Shown here one piece after another: positions 1 through 6,318 of a stretch of DNA of 9,643 nt. How positions within the stretch are numbered: the stretch's first letter is position 1; each line of letters starts with the position of its first letter. Source of the stretch: Phytohabitans sp036906915 (GTDB lineage: Bacteria > Actinomycetota > Actinomycetes > Mycobacteriales > Micromonosporaceae). The position numbers and the translations under genes are program-made. Under the pieces are notes generated by a model. That model worked only from the letters and a program-made list of their open reading frames with translations, was not told the origin of the DNA and ran no database searches. The stretch is from the NCBI RefSeq assembly GCF_036906915.1, contig NZ_JBAKHX010000149.1, positions 1-9,643 of the forward strand, in the 5' to 3' direction.

Positions 1-65
1 CGTCGATCAAGGGCAAACGCACGTGGTTCGATCTCTTTTCCGCGTGCGTTTGCCCTTGATCGACG
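1..65. repeat. Perfect 23-bp inverted repeat, first palindromic unit
   Basis: Arms 1-23 and 43-65 are exact reverse complements, with a 19-base loop (24-42). The arm core reads GATCAAGGGCAAACGCACG. The loop holds GATCTC, which sets the orientation when this unit is compared with the second one at 283-341. There is no T-run on either side typical of an intrinsic terminator. Confidence 0.9.
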
Positions 66-170
66 AAGATCTCCTTGATCGACGCTGGCGCCGGGTCCGA
101 AGCCGGCGTCCGCGCCGCGCAGACCGAACGGCCCGACCACTCGACGCCCGCACGCTCGCCGTCGCGATCT

Positions 171-197
171 TGGAGCGTCGCCCAGGGCGACGCTCCA
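171..197. repeat. 13-bp near-palindrome in the centre of the repeat element
   Basis: TGGAGCGTCGCCC (171-183) and its exact reverse complement (185-197) are separated by a single base, so the hairpin would have to open a base pair or two to form a loop. It is unrelated in sequence to the flanking 59-bp palindromes. Its function is unknown. Confidence 0.75.
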
Positions 198-282
198 GCT
201 CCCAGATTCGGCATGCGGGGGCGCTCCGGCCCTTCCCGTGGGCCAGCGCCAGCGCGCCCTCGTCGATCAAGGAGATCTCCAT

Positions 283-341
283 CGATCAAGGGCAAACGCA
301 CGCGGTTTAGAGATCAAACCGCGTGCGTTTACCCTTGATCG
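283..341. repeat. 26-bp inverted repeat, second palindromic unit in reverse orientation
   Basis: Arms 283-308 and 316-341 pair over 26 bp around a 7-base loop (309-315). The one mismatch (c293 against a331) becomes a G.U wobble if the minus strand is transcribed, which is the strand of recN. Compared with the unit at 4-62 in reverse orientation, 53 of 59 bases agree. The clustered changes near the loop lengthen the stem here (CGGTTT paired with AAACCG), so this copy folds better. It starts about 118 bases past the recN stop and could shape the 3' end of that transcript; no clear T-tract follows. Confidence 0.85.
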
Positions 342-360
342 GCGGCAAGGAGGCGCCGCG

Positions 361-427
361 CAACACGCGGACGCCCGGCAACACGCGGACGCCACGCCTC
401 CGCGGACGCCACGCCTCCGCGGACGGC
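361..427. repeat. Short GC-rich tandem repeats (18-bp and 17-bp periods)
   Basis: CAACACGCGGACGCC occurs at 361-375 and again at 379-393. It is followed by two copies of a 17-bp unit, ACGCCTCCGCGGACGCC at 394-410 and 411-427, the second with its last two bases swapped. They lie between the palindromic element and the recN stop codon. I see no gene here; open frames across it are GC-rich shadows. Confidence 0.8.
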
Positions 428-458
428 GTGAACGGGCGCGAACTCGCAGGCCGCCGCG

Positions 459-2168
459 CTAGGCGCGCTTTTCGCGGGCGGCGACCGCCAGCAGCTCCTC
501 CGCGTGCGCGATGCCAAGATCCGAGTCGGGCAGACCAGCCAGCATCCGCGCCAGCTCCCGAGCCCGGTCGGTGTCTTCCACCACCCGTACGCCGCTGGTC
601 GTCACCGCTCCCCCGGTGTCCTTGGCCACCACCAGGTGCCGGTCGGCGAACGCGGCCACCTGCGGCAAATGCGTCACCACCAGCACCTGGTGGCTGCGCG
701 CCAGCCGCGCCAACCGCTTACCGATCTCCACCGCGGCCTGACCGCCAACTCCGGCGTCGACCTCGTCGAACACCAGCGTGGGCGGCCCACCGGCCCCTGC
801 GAACACCACCTCGATCGCCAGCATCACCCGGGACAGCTCGCCGCCGGACGCGCCGCGCTGCAGCGGCAACGACGGCGCGCCGGGGTGCGCGAGCAACCGC
901 AGCTCTACTTCGTCGGCGCCGTCTGGCCCCGCCTCGCGCGGCACCACCGCCACCTCGATGCGGGCGTGCGGCATGGCCAGCCCGGCGAGCTCGGTGGTCA
1001 CCTGCTCGGCGAACCGGCCAGCCGCCTCGCGGCGTGCCTCGCTGAGCCGTTCGCCGAGGGACGTGACCTCGGCGGCCAGGCGCTGGCGCTCGCGGTCGAG
1101 CTCCTCGAGCAGCTCGTCGGAGGTGTCCAGGTCGGACAGGCGCTCGCGGGCCCGGGTCGCCCAGGCGATCACTCCGTCGACGTCGTCGGCGTACTTGCGG
1201 GTCAGCCCCCGAAGCTCCGCCCGCCGCTCGTAGATCGTCTCCAGGCGCGCCGGGTCGGCGTCGAGCGCGTCGAGATACGCGGACAGCTCGGCGGCGACGT
1301 CACCTATCAGAGTGGCGGCCTCTTCGAGCCGGACCGACAGGTCACCCAGCTTGCTGTCGACCGTGGCCTGCCCTTCGAGGGTGCGGCGGGCCAGGCCGAG
1401 CAGGCTGGTGACGTCGGGCGTGTCGTCGCCGCCCTCGGCACCGCCGGCCACCGACTGGTATGCCAGCGCCGCCGCAGTCCGCAGGCCTTCCGCGTGCTCC
1501 AGGCGCTGCGCCTCGGCCTTGAGCTCGTCGTCTTCGCCCTCTTGCGGGTCGACCCGGGTGATCTCGTCGAGGCCCAGCCGCAGCAGGTCGGCCTCCTGGT
1601 TGCGTTCGCGGGCGTTGCGGCGGCGGTCGGCCAGGTCGTCTTCGACCCGCCGCCACTGCGTGTACGCCTCACGGTAGGTGTCGAGCAGCTTCTCGTGGTC
1701 GGGCCCGGCGAACCGGTCGAGCGCAGCCCGCTGCTCCGCCGGCCGCAGCAGCCGCAGCTGGTCGGACTGCCCGTGGACGGCGACGACCTGCTCGCCCACG
1801 TCGGCGAGCAGCGACACCGGCGCGCCGCGTCCGCCCACGTGGGCCCGCGACCGTCCCTCGACGGTGACCGTGCGGCTCAGCAGCACCGTGCCATCGTCGT
1901 CGGGCTCGGCACCGGCGTCGGCGATGCGGGCCTGCACCCCGGACGCCGTCGTGCCATTAAGACGAAGCCGCCCCTCGACGACCGCCCGGCCAGGGTCGGC
2001 GCGCACCCGGCCTGCGTCGGCCCGCCCGCCGAACAGCAGGCCGAGACCGGTGACGACCATGGTTTTGCCCGCGCCGGTCTCACCAGTGATGACGTTCATC
2101 CCGCCGGTCAAGGGCAGGGTGGTGTCGTCGATGACGCCGAGGCCGGTGATGCGAAGCTCTTCCAGCAC
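459..2168 (-). CDS. recN: DNA repair protein RecN (SMC-like ATPase)
   Basis: RecN is a cytoplasmic SMC-family ATPase that acts early in recombinational repair of double-strand breaks. The 569 residues match the usual RecN length. The N-terminus reads MLEELRITGLGVIDD, and the Walker A motif GETGAGKT is at residues 29-36. A long Glu/Arg-rich coiled-coil region covers roughly 155-395. The ABC signature ASGGELSR begins at about 440, the Walker B segment TLVFDE ends at E469 (D468, E469), a D-loop-like DAGVGG follows, and the switch histidine is H500 in VVTHLPQ. The GTG start at 2168 is chosen because the conserved N-terminus begins there; its ribosome site is weak (GAGG only one base upstream). 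It is the last gene of the operon, 62 bases after nadK. No convincing LexA-type box was seen in that gap. Confidence 0.97.
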   Translation of the reverse strand: MLEELRITGLGVIDDTTLPLTGGMNVITGETGAGKTMVVTGLGLLFGGRADAGRVRADPGRAVVEGRLRLNGTTASGVQARIADAGAEPDDDGTVLLSRTVTVEGRSRAHVGGRGAPVSLLADVGEQVVAVHGQSDQLRLLRPAEQRAALDRFAGPDHEKLLDTYREAYTQWRRVEDDLADRRRNARERNQEADLLRLGLDEITRVDPQEGEDDELKAEAQRLEHAEGLRTAAALAYQSVAGGAEGGDDTPDVTSLLGLARRTLEGQATVDSKLGDLSVRLEEAATLIGDVAAELSAYLDALDADPARLETIYERRAELRGLTRKYADDVDGVIAWATRARERLSDLDTSDELLEELDRERQRLAAEVTSLGERLSEARREAAGRFAEQVTTELAGLAMPHARIEVAVVPREAGPDGADEVELRLLAHPGAPSLPLQRGASGGELSRVMLAIEVVFAGAGGPPTLVFDEVDAGVGGQAAVEIGKRLARLARSHQVLVVTHLPQVAAFADRHLVVAKDTGGAVTTSGVRVVEDTDRARELARMLAGLPDSDLGIAHAEELLAVAAREKRA

Positions 2169-2230
2169 GCCTCAAGACAGTAATAGCGCCGTCCGACACC
2201 CACCACCCGCAGGGGAGGGTGCCACGCCGG

Positions 2231-3115
2231 TTACCGGCGATTCCCCCGCCAACCTTCTACAGGCAGTTCGAACTTGGCGACCAGCCGGTCACTGAACGGC
2301 CGCGACCCGAGGCGCACGATACGCACAGGCAGGCTGCCGCGCCGCACCGTGACCCGCGCTCCGGGCGGCAGGTCGAACACGCGGCGCCCGTCGCAGCACA
2401 TCGTCGCGGAGGTCGTGTACGGGTCGACGGTGATCACGAAGGTCGAGGTCGGCGCGGTCACCAGCGGCCGGCTGAAAAGCGCGTGCGCGCTGACCGGCAC
2501 CAGCAGCAGCGCCTCGACCTCCGGCCACACCACGGGCCCGCCGGCCGAGAACGCGTACGCCGTCGAACCCGTCGGCGTCGCGCACACCACACCGTCGCAC
2601 CCGTACCGTGACAGCGGCCGACCGTCCACATCGACCAGTAGCTCGATCATGTGGGCCCGCTGGGCCTTCTCCACGCTCACCTCGTTGAGCGCCCACGACT
2701 CGACGGCCCGTTCCCCGTCCACGTCGGCGACGACGTCGAGCGTCAGACGTTCGTCCACTGTGTAGTTACGCGCCACCACGTCGCGCACGGCCGTGTCCAG
2801 GTCGTGAATCTCAGCCTCAGCAAGGAAACCCACCTTGCCCAGGTTGATTCCCAGCAACGGCGCCTTCGCCGGCCGCGCCAGTTCCGCGGCGCGCAGGAAG
2901 GTGCCATCACCGCCGAGCGCGAAGACGATCTCGGTGCCGTCAGCCGCCGCCAGCCCGCTCACCGGTATCACCCCGGGCAGCCCCAGATCGGCCACCTCCT
3001 CGGCGACAACCCGCACCTCGAACCCGGCCGCGATCAGATCGGCCGCCACCGTCCGGGCGTGCTCCGTGCTGTCCTGCCGCCCGGTGTGCGTCACCAGCAG
3101 GGCACTCCGCATCAC
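2231..3115 (-). CDS. nadK: NAD kinase (ATP/polyphosphate-dependent, NadK/PpnK family)
   Basis: NAD kinase phosphorylates NAD to NADP in the cytoplasm and so sets the NADP(H) pool. The 294-residue length is normal for the family. The nucleotide-binding motif GGDGT is at 68-72, the NAD-contacting Asn-Glu pair at 144-145, the conserved glycine-rich segment GCDGVVCATPTGSTAY at 172-187, and AGGPVV at 191-196. The start is either GTG at 3115 (a 4-base GTGA overlap with the tlyA stop) or the adjacent ATG at 3112 (a 1-base TGATG overlap); both imply translational coupling to tlyA. The TAA stop sits in the middle of a short palindrome at 2225-2239. Its place between tlyA and recN is conserved in actinobacteria, including M. 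tuberculosis (Rv1695, from memory). Confidence 0.97.
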   Translation of the reverse strand: MMRSALLVTHTGRQDSTEHARTVAADLIAAGFEVRVVAEEVADLGLPGVIPVSGLAAADGTEIVFALGGDGTFLRAAELARPAKAPLLGINLGKVGFLAEAEIHDLDTAVRDVVARNYTVDERLTLDVVADVDGERAVESWALNEVSVEKAQRAHMIELLVDVDGRPLSRYGCDGVVCATPTGSTAYAFSAGGPVVWPEVEALLLVPVSAHALFSRPLVTAPTSTFVITVDPYTTSATMCCDGRRVFDLPPGARVTVRRGSLPVRIVRLGSRPFSDRLVAKFELPVEGWRGNRR

Positions 3116-3903
3116 TTGTTCACCACCGCGTGCACCTGCTCCTCGTCCACGTCCGGCGCGCCCCGGCGCAGCCAGAGAAAGAACTCGACGTTGCCGCTCG
3201 GCCCGGGCAGCGGGCTGGCCACCACCCCGGCGACCCCCAACCCCAGCGTGCGGGCCGCGGCCGCCACGTCGAGCACCGCCTCGGCGCGCAGCGCCGGTTC
3301 GCGCACCACTCCGCCGGCGCCCACCCGTTCCTTACCCACCTCGAACTGCGGCTTCACCATCAGGGCCAAATCTCCGTCGGGCGCGGTGCACGCGGCCAGC
3401 GCCGGCAGCACCAGCCGTAGAGAGATAAAAGACAAGTCGGCCACCGTCACAGCGGCGGGTCCGCCGATGGTTTCGGGCACGAGGGTACGCACGTTCGTGC
3501 GCTCGAATACCTGTACCCGAGGGTCGTTGCGCAACGGCCAGGCCAGCTGCCCGTAGCCGACGTCGACGGCCACCACCTCGGCCGCGCCGGCGCGCAGCAG
3601 CACGTCGGTGAAGCCGCCGGTGGACGCGCCCGCGTCCAGGCAGCGCTTGCCCTCGACGGTCAGCCCCCGCGCACCGAACGCCGCCAGCGCGCCAGCGAGC
3701 TTGTGGCCGCCACGCGAGACGTACTCGATGGTGTCGCCCACGACCCGCAGCGGGTCGGCGGGGTCGACCATCGCGGCGACCTTGCGCGCCGGCACCCCGC
3801 GCACCTGTACCCGCCCGGCCTCGACCAGCTCCGCGGCCTGCTCGCGGGAGCGTGCCAAGCCGCGGCGGACGAGTTCGGCGTCCAGCCGGGTCCGCCGCGC
3901 CAT
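3112..3903 (-). CDS. tlyA: TlyA-family 16S/23S rRNA 2'-O-methyltransferase
   Basis: TlyA proteins use SAM to 2'-O-methylate one cytidine in 16S rRNA and one in 23S rRNA; loss of this methylation gives capreomycin and viomycin resistance in mycobacteria. The 263 residues contain an N-terminal S4 RNA-binding domain (about 3-60), a short linker leading into SRGGHK, and an FtsJ/RrmJ-like Rossmann domain. The SAM loop is CLDAGASTGGFTD at 88-100. The catalytic K-D-K-E set appears complete: K68, D156 (ADLSFIS), K184 (MVKPQFE) and E240 (VEFFLW), spaced as in mycobacterial TlyA. The ATG start at 3903 overlaps the upstream stop by one base (TGATG). The name 'hemolysin' used for some family members is historical; the rRNA role is preferred. 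Its product is likely coupled in translation to nadK downstream. Confidence 0.96.
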   Translation of the reverse strand: MARRTRLDAELVRRGLARSREQAAELVEAGRVQVRGVPARKVAAMVDPADPLRVVGDTIEYVSRGGHKLAGALAAFGARGLTVEGKRCLDAGASTGGFTDVLLRAGAAEVVAVDVGYGQLAWPLRNDPRVQVFERTNVRTLVPETIGGPAAVTVADLSFISLRLVLPALAACTAPDGDLALMVKPQFEVGKERVGAGGVVREPALRAEAVLDVAAAARTLGLGVAGVVASPLPGPSGNVEFFLWLRRGAPDVDEEQVHAVVNK

Positions 3904-4166
3904 CAGCCCTGGTCGATGGTGGCGAGCGTCTCCTGCAGCGTCCGGTGCGCGGCCTCGTACTCGGCGATCTGGTCCCGCAGCGGCACGTTGGCGGCGTTCG
4001 CCAGAGACTGGATCACCGCGTCCACGGCCGGATGCCCCGACCCGGAGCCGTCACCGTCCGATCCGGACACCCCACCGGGCGGCGGTCCAGGGACCGGCGC
4101 CGCGGCGGGAGCGGGCGGTGGGGCGGGGACCGGCGGCCGGTACGGGCCGGGTACCGGCCCGCTCAC
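3903..4166 (-). CDS. Small conserved actinobacterial protein upstream of tlyA, Pro/Ala-rich N-terminus
   Basis: An 87-residue protein in two parts. Residues 1-35 are a proline, alanine and glycine-rich, probably disordered segment. After a Gly/Ser/Asp linker, the last 43 residues (HPAVDAVIQSLANAANVPLR onward) look like two amphipathic helices ending in a Glu/His-rich stretch. I recognise no enzymatic motif. M. tuberculosis has a short gene of unknown function in the same slot (Rv1693, from memory), so the gene is likely real and conserved through its C-terminal helices. GTG at 4166 overlaps the upstream stop by four bases (GTGA), and its own TGA overlaps the tlyA ATG, so it is locked into the operon. 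A role beside TlyA is plausible but unproven. Confidence 0.8.
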   Translation of the reverse strand: MSGPVPGPYRPPVPAPPPAPAAAPVPGPPPGGVSGSDGDGSGSGHPAVDAVIQSLANAANVPLRDQIAEYEAAHRTLQETLATIDQG

Positions 4167-4864
4167 GCGTCACCCGCCGGGGGCGGCGCCGCCTTCTTGG
4201 CCGGCGAGGTCTTGCGTGCCGGAGCCTTCTTCGCGACGGTCTTCGTCTTCTTCGCTGGCGCGACCGGGCTGTCGACCGGGGTGGCGGCCGCGGCCGAGCC
4301 CGGCTCGGGCGTCGCGTTGTCGACCGTGGGCACCGCCTTCTTGGCCGGCGCGGTCTTCTTCGTCGGCGCGGTCTTCTTGGCGGGAGGCGCAGCCGGCTCA
4401 GCCGCACCGGGTGCCGCGGCCTCGGGAGCCGCCTTCACGGCCGGAGCCACCTCAGCGGGAGCCTTCTTCGCCACGGCCTTCTTGGCGACCGTCTTCTTCG
4501 CGACCGCTTTCTTGGCCGGTGCGGACGGCGTCGACGAGGCCGGGGCGGCAGCAGCGGCGGGCGCCGTCTTGGTGGTCCGCAGCTCCTCCTCCAGCTCGCG
4601 CACGCGCGCGGTCAGGTCGGCGACCTCGTCCGAGGTGGCCAGCCCGACCTTGCCCAGCGCGCGGTCCACCTCGAACCGCACCAGCTTGGTCAGCGCCTCC
4701 CTGTTCGCGACGCTGGTGGCGACCAGCTCCTCGGCCATCGCCTGCAACTGGCCGGCCGTCGCGCCACCCTTGCCGACGAGCTTCTTGGCCGCCTTCTGCG
4801 CCTTCTTGCGCGACGCCTCGGTGAGCCCCAGAGCAAGCTCGAGGTATGCCCGCCACGCTTCCAT
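4163..4864 (-). CDS. Phasin-like / histone-H1-like protein with Lys-Ala-Pro-rich tail
   Basis: The predicted protein has 233 residues. Residues 1-100 are helical and charged (WRAYLELALGLTEASRKK near the start, then a Leu/Glu heptad-like stretch at about 80-98). They resemble phasin or polyhydroxyalkanoate-granule proteins of the PhaF/PhaI type. Residues 101-233 are Ala/Pro/Lys-rich with repeated AKKA, AKKT and PAKK motifs, like the histone-H1-like tails of PhaF and AlgP, which bind DNA. The ATG at 4864 is chosen because GGAAGGA lies six bases upstream; the frame stays open further upstream (to 5416), but that stretch crosses the SCP2 gene and is not believable. It heads the operon ending in recN. 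Possible roles are nucleoid binding or granule attachment; neither is shown by the sequence alone. The family assignment is moderate. Confidence 0.82.
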   Translation of the reverse strand: MEAWRAYLELALGLTEASRKKAQKAAKKLVGKGGATAGQLQAMAEELVATSVANREALTKLVRFEVDRALGKVGLATSDEVADLTARVRELEEELRTTKTAPAAAAAPASSTPSAPAKKAVAKKTVAKKAVAKKAPAEVAPAVKAAPEAAAPGAAEPAAPPAKKTAPTKKTAPAKKAVPTVDNATPEPGSAAAATPVDSPVAPAKKTKTVAKKAPARKTSPAKKAAPPPAGDA

Positions 4865-4979
4865 CCCGCGTCCTTCCGCCGGAGTCAAAAGTTCACCTGT
4901 CACGCTACCGCTCAGCTGACACGGACCTTGAGGTACCGTGCGGTGGATCAGTTGTGGCGCGCACGATGAGGAGGCTGCC
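4865..4979. promoter_or_regulatory. Divergent intergenic region between the tlyA operon and the SCP2 gene
   Basis: This 115-bp gap separates two outward-facing starts, so it should carry a promoter for each side. Ribosome sites are clear: GGAAGGA six bases before the minus-strand ATG at 4864, and GAGGAGG (4968-4974) five bases before the plus-strand GTG at 4980. Promoter hexamers are not clear. TAGCGT on the minus strand (4907-4902) and TTGAGG on the plus strand (4929-4934) are the best candidates, but each lacks a good partner at the right spacing. Confidence 0.4.
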
Positions 4980-5318
4980 GTGGCCACCGTGCAGGAGTGC
5001 CGGCAGGCGCTGGACCGGCTCGCCGCCAAGCTGGAGGCCAGCGCGGCCAGCGGCGGCAAGCGGATCGACCTCGACCGCACGCTCGCCTGCCGGGTGACTG
5101 ACCTCGGCGTGGCCTTCCACGCGCGCCTGGCCGGCGGCCGCCTGCAAGACATCACTGACGGCGACGACCCGCGCGCCAAGATCACCCTGACGACCACCAG
5201 CGACGACCTGGTAGCCCTGGTAGAGGGCCGCTTGGACTTCGCCCGCGCGATGGCCACCCGCCGCGTGTCGATAGGCGCCAGCCCTTTCGACCTGCTGAAG
5301 CTGCGCAAGCTCCTCTGA
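4980..5318 (+). CDS. SCP2 sterol-binding-domain-like small protein
   Basis: A 112-residue protein resembling a single stand-alone SCP2 (sterol carrier protein 2) domain, a fold that binds lipids or other hydrophobic ligands in the cytoplasm. The typical C-terminal half is visible: a strand rich in Thr (KITLTTTSDDLVALVEG), then the segment GRLDFARAMATRRVSIGAS and a final Leu-rich helix (FDLLKLRKLL). No fused enzyme domain and no signal peptide are present. The GTG at 4980 is preferred over in-frame upstream starts because GAGGAGG lies five bases before it. It is the only convincing plus-strand gene in the window and converges on the HAD phosphatase gene with only seven bases between the stops. 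The ligand cannot be predicted. Confidence 0.88.
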   Translation: MATVQECRQALDRLAAKLEASAASGGKRIDLDRTLACRVTDLGVAFHARLAGGRLQDITDGDDPRAKITLTTTSDDLVALVEGRLDFARAMATRRVSIGASPFDLLKLRKLL

Positions 5319-5331
5319 CCGGCAGTCAGAG
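5313..5331. terminator. Small hairpin covering both convergent stop codons
   Basis: CTCTGAC (5313-5319) and GTCAGAG (5325-5331) form a perfect 7-bp stem with the 5-base loop CGGCA. The TGA of the plus-strand SCP2 gene (5316-5318) lies in one arm and the TGA of the minus-strand HAD gene (5328-5326) in the other, so the site is symmetrical. It may serve as a weak bidirectional terminator; no T-tract follows on either strand, so the terminator call is tentative. Confidence 0.4.
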
Positions 5332-6318
5332 ACCGAGCGCGTGCCAGGCGTCCCGCGCGGCCGACGACGCGGGCTTGACCGCCGCGGCGTCGCCGCCGGC
5401 CCACGCCACGCCACACAGCAGGCGCAGCGCGTCCACCGCCGCGCCGCTGCCCGACAGCCCGTCATCGTCCAGGTGCCAACCATCGACGGCCACCGGCGGC
5501 ACCCGCACCGCCTCGTCCGCCTCGAACAGCCCCGACAGGTCCGCCGCCACGAACGTCGGCCGCCGCGACTGCGGGGCCGCCAACAGCTCGGCCGCCCCGG
5601 ACACCCCGGTCAGCACCAGCAGGCTGTCCATGCCGGCCCGCACCGCGCCCTCGATGTCGGTGTCCAGCCGGTCGCCGACCACCAACGGCCGCCGCGCACC
5701 CGCCAACCGCGCCGCGGTCGCGAACAGCTCCGGCTCTGGCTTGCCCACCACCACGTCCGGGTCCCGGCCCAGCGCCGTCCGCAGCGCCGCCACCAGAGAC
5801 CCGTTGCCCGGCAACGGCCCGCGCGGGCTCGGCAGCGTCCGGTCGGTGTTGGTCGCCACCCACAGCGCCCCACCGCGCACGGCCACGCACGCCTCGGCCA
5901 GGTCGGCCCAGCCCACCTCCGGCCCGTACCCCTGCACCACCGCCACCGGCGCGTCACCCGCCGCCGACACCGGCGAAAGGCCGGCCTCACGCACCTCGGC
6001 GCGCAGCGCCTCGGCGCCCACCACCAGGACACGATCACCGGGCGACAGCCGCTCTGCCAACACGGCCGCCGCGGCGCCAGCTGAGGTGAGCACCTCGTCA
6101 GCAGCCGCCGGTACGCCCAAAGCCGTCAGCAGATCGGCGACCTCACCCGAGCGGCGGGAGGCGTTGTTCGTCGCGTACGCCAGCGCGGTGCCGGCGCGGT
6201 GCAGCTCGGTCACCGTTTCCACGGCACCGGGAATCGGCCGGTCGATCAGGTAGACGACCCCGTCCAGGTCGAAGATGACCAGGTCGTACCCGTCGACCAG
6301 CCGCTTGCCCGTACTCAC
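5326..6318 (-). CDS. HAD-IIA family phosphatase (Rv1692-like glycerol-3-phosphate phosphatase candidate)
   Basis: A 330-residue cytoplasmic HAD hydrolase. Motif I is DLDGV with the nucleophile D17 and acid D19, motif II is T50 in ATNNAS, the motif III lysine is K193 (VGKPEPELF), and motif IV is GDRLDTDI at 215-222. The cap between motifs II and III, holding an Asp-poor alpha/beta segment, is typical of the NagD-like IIA subgroup. The position next to the TPR gene and tlyA cluster matches M. tuberculosis Rv1692, which has been reported as a glycerol-3-phosphate phosphatase in lipid recycling; that substrate is inferred here by synteny and family. The C-terminal 85 residues are an additional domain of unclear role. 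GTG at 6318 overlaps the upstream stop by four bases (GTGA), which suggests coupled translation. Confidence 0.93.
   Translation of the reverse strand: MSTGKRLVDGYDLVIFDLDGVVYLIDRPIPGAVETVTELHRAGTALAYATNNASRRSGEVADLLTALGVPAAADEVLTSAGAAAAVLAERLSPGDRVLVVGAEALRAEVREAGLSPVSAAGDAPVAVVQGYGPEVGWADLAEACVAVRGGALWVATNTDRTLPSPRGPLPGNGSLVAALRTALGRDPDVVVGKPEPELFATAARLAGARRPLVVGDRLDTDIEGAVRAGMDSLLVLTGVSGAAELLAAPQSRRPTFVAADLSGLFEADEAVRVPPVAVDGWHLDDDGLSGSGAAVDALRLLCGVAWAGGDAAAVKPASSAARDAWHALGL

Larger units (their letters stand above)
1..341. repeat. Composite inverted-repeat element: two opposed 81-bp palindromic units
   Basis: Bases 4-84 and 261-341 are reverse-complement copies of each other, 81 bp long with 8 differences by eye. 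Each copy contains a 59-bp palindrome (4-62 and 283-341) and a 22-bp extension ending in an 18-bp stretch that is identical between copies (67-84 against 261-278). The 176-bp centre (85-260) carries a third hairpin. No transposase or other credible coding sequence lies inside. The arrangement resembles a non-autonomous palindromic repeat or MITE-like element, but the left border falls at the window edge, so target-site duplications cannot be judged. It lies downstream of recN and could also act in RNA 3'-end formation. The repeat structure is seen directly; its mobility is inference. Confidence 0.8.

Noticed and set aside
1..462. Small Arg-rich open frames on both strands at the left edge
   Set aside because: They run across palindromes and tandem repeats, have no ribosome sites or domains, and look like random frames in GC-rich DNA.
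504..2183. Plus-strand open frame of 559 codons
   Set aside because: Antisense to recN, which has full Walker A, signature and Walker B motifs; the plus-strand translation shows no domain.
2264..2275. GTTCGAAC palindrome as a possible LexA/SOS site near recN
   Set aside because: It lies inside the nadK coding sequence and lacks the spacing of the actinobacterial SOS box (GAAC, four bases, GTTC).
3608..4969. Plus-strand open frames opposite tlyA and the Lys/Ala-rich gene
   Set aside because: Arg/Ser/Pro- or Ala-rich shadows caused by high GC and Lys/Ala codon repeats on the other strand.
4865..5416. N-terminal extension of the phasin-like gene upstream of the ATG at 4864
   Set aside because: It runs antisense through the SCP2 gene and its translation is Arg/Ser-rich without a domain; the ATG at 4864 has a good ribosome site.
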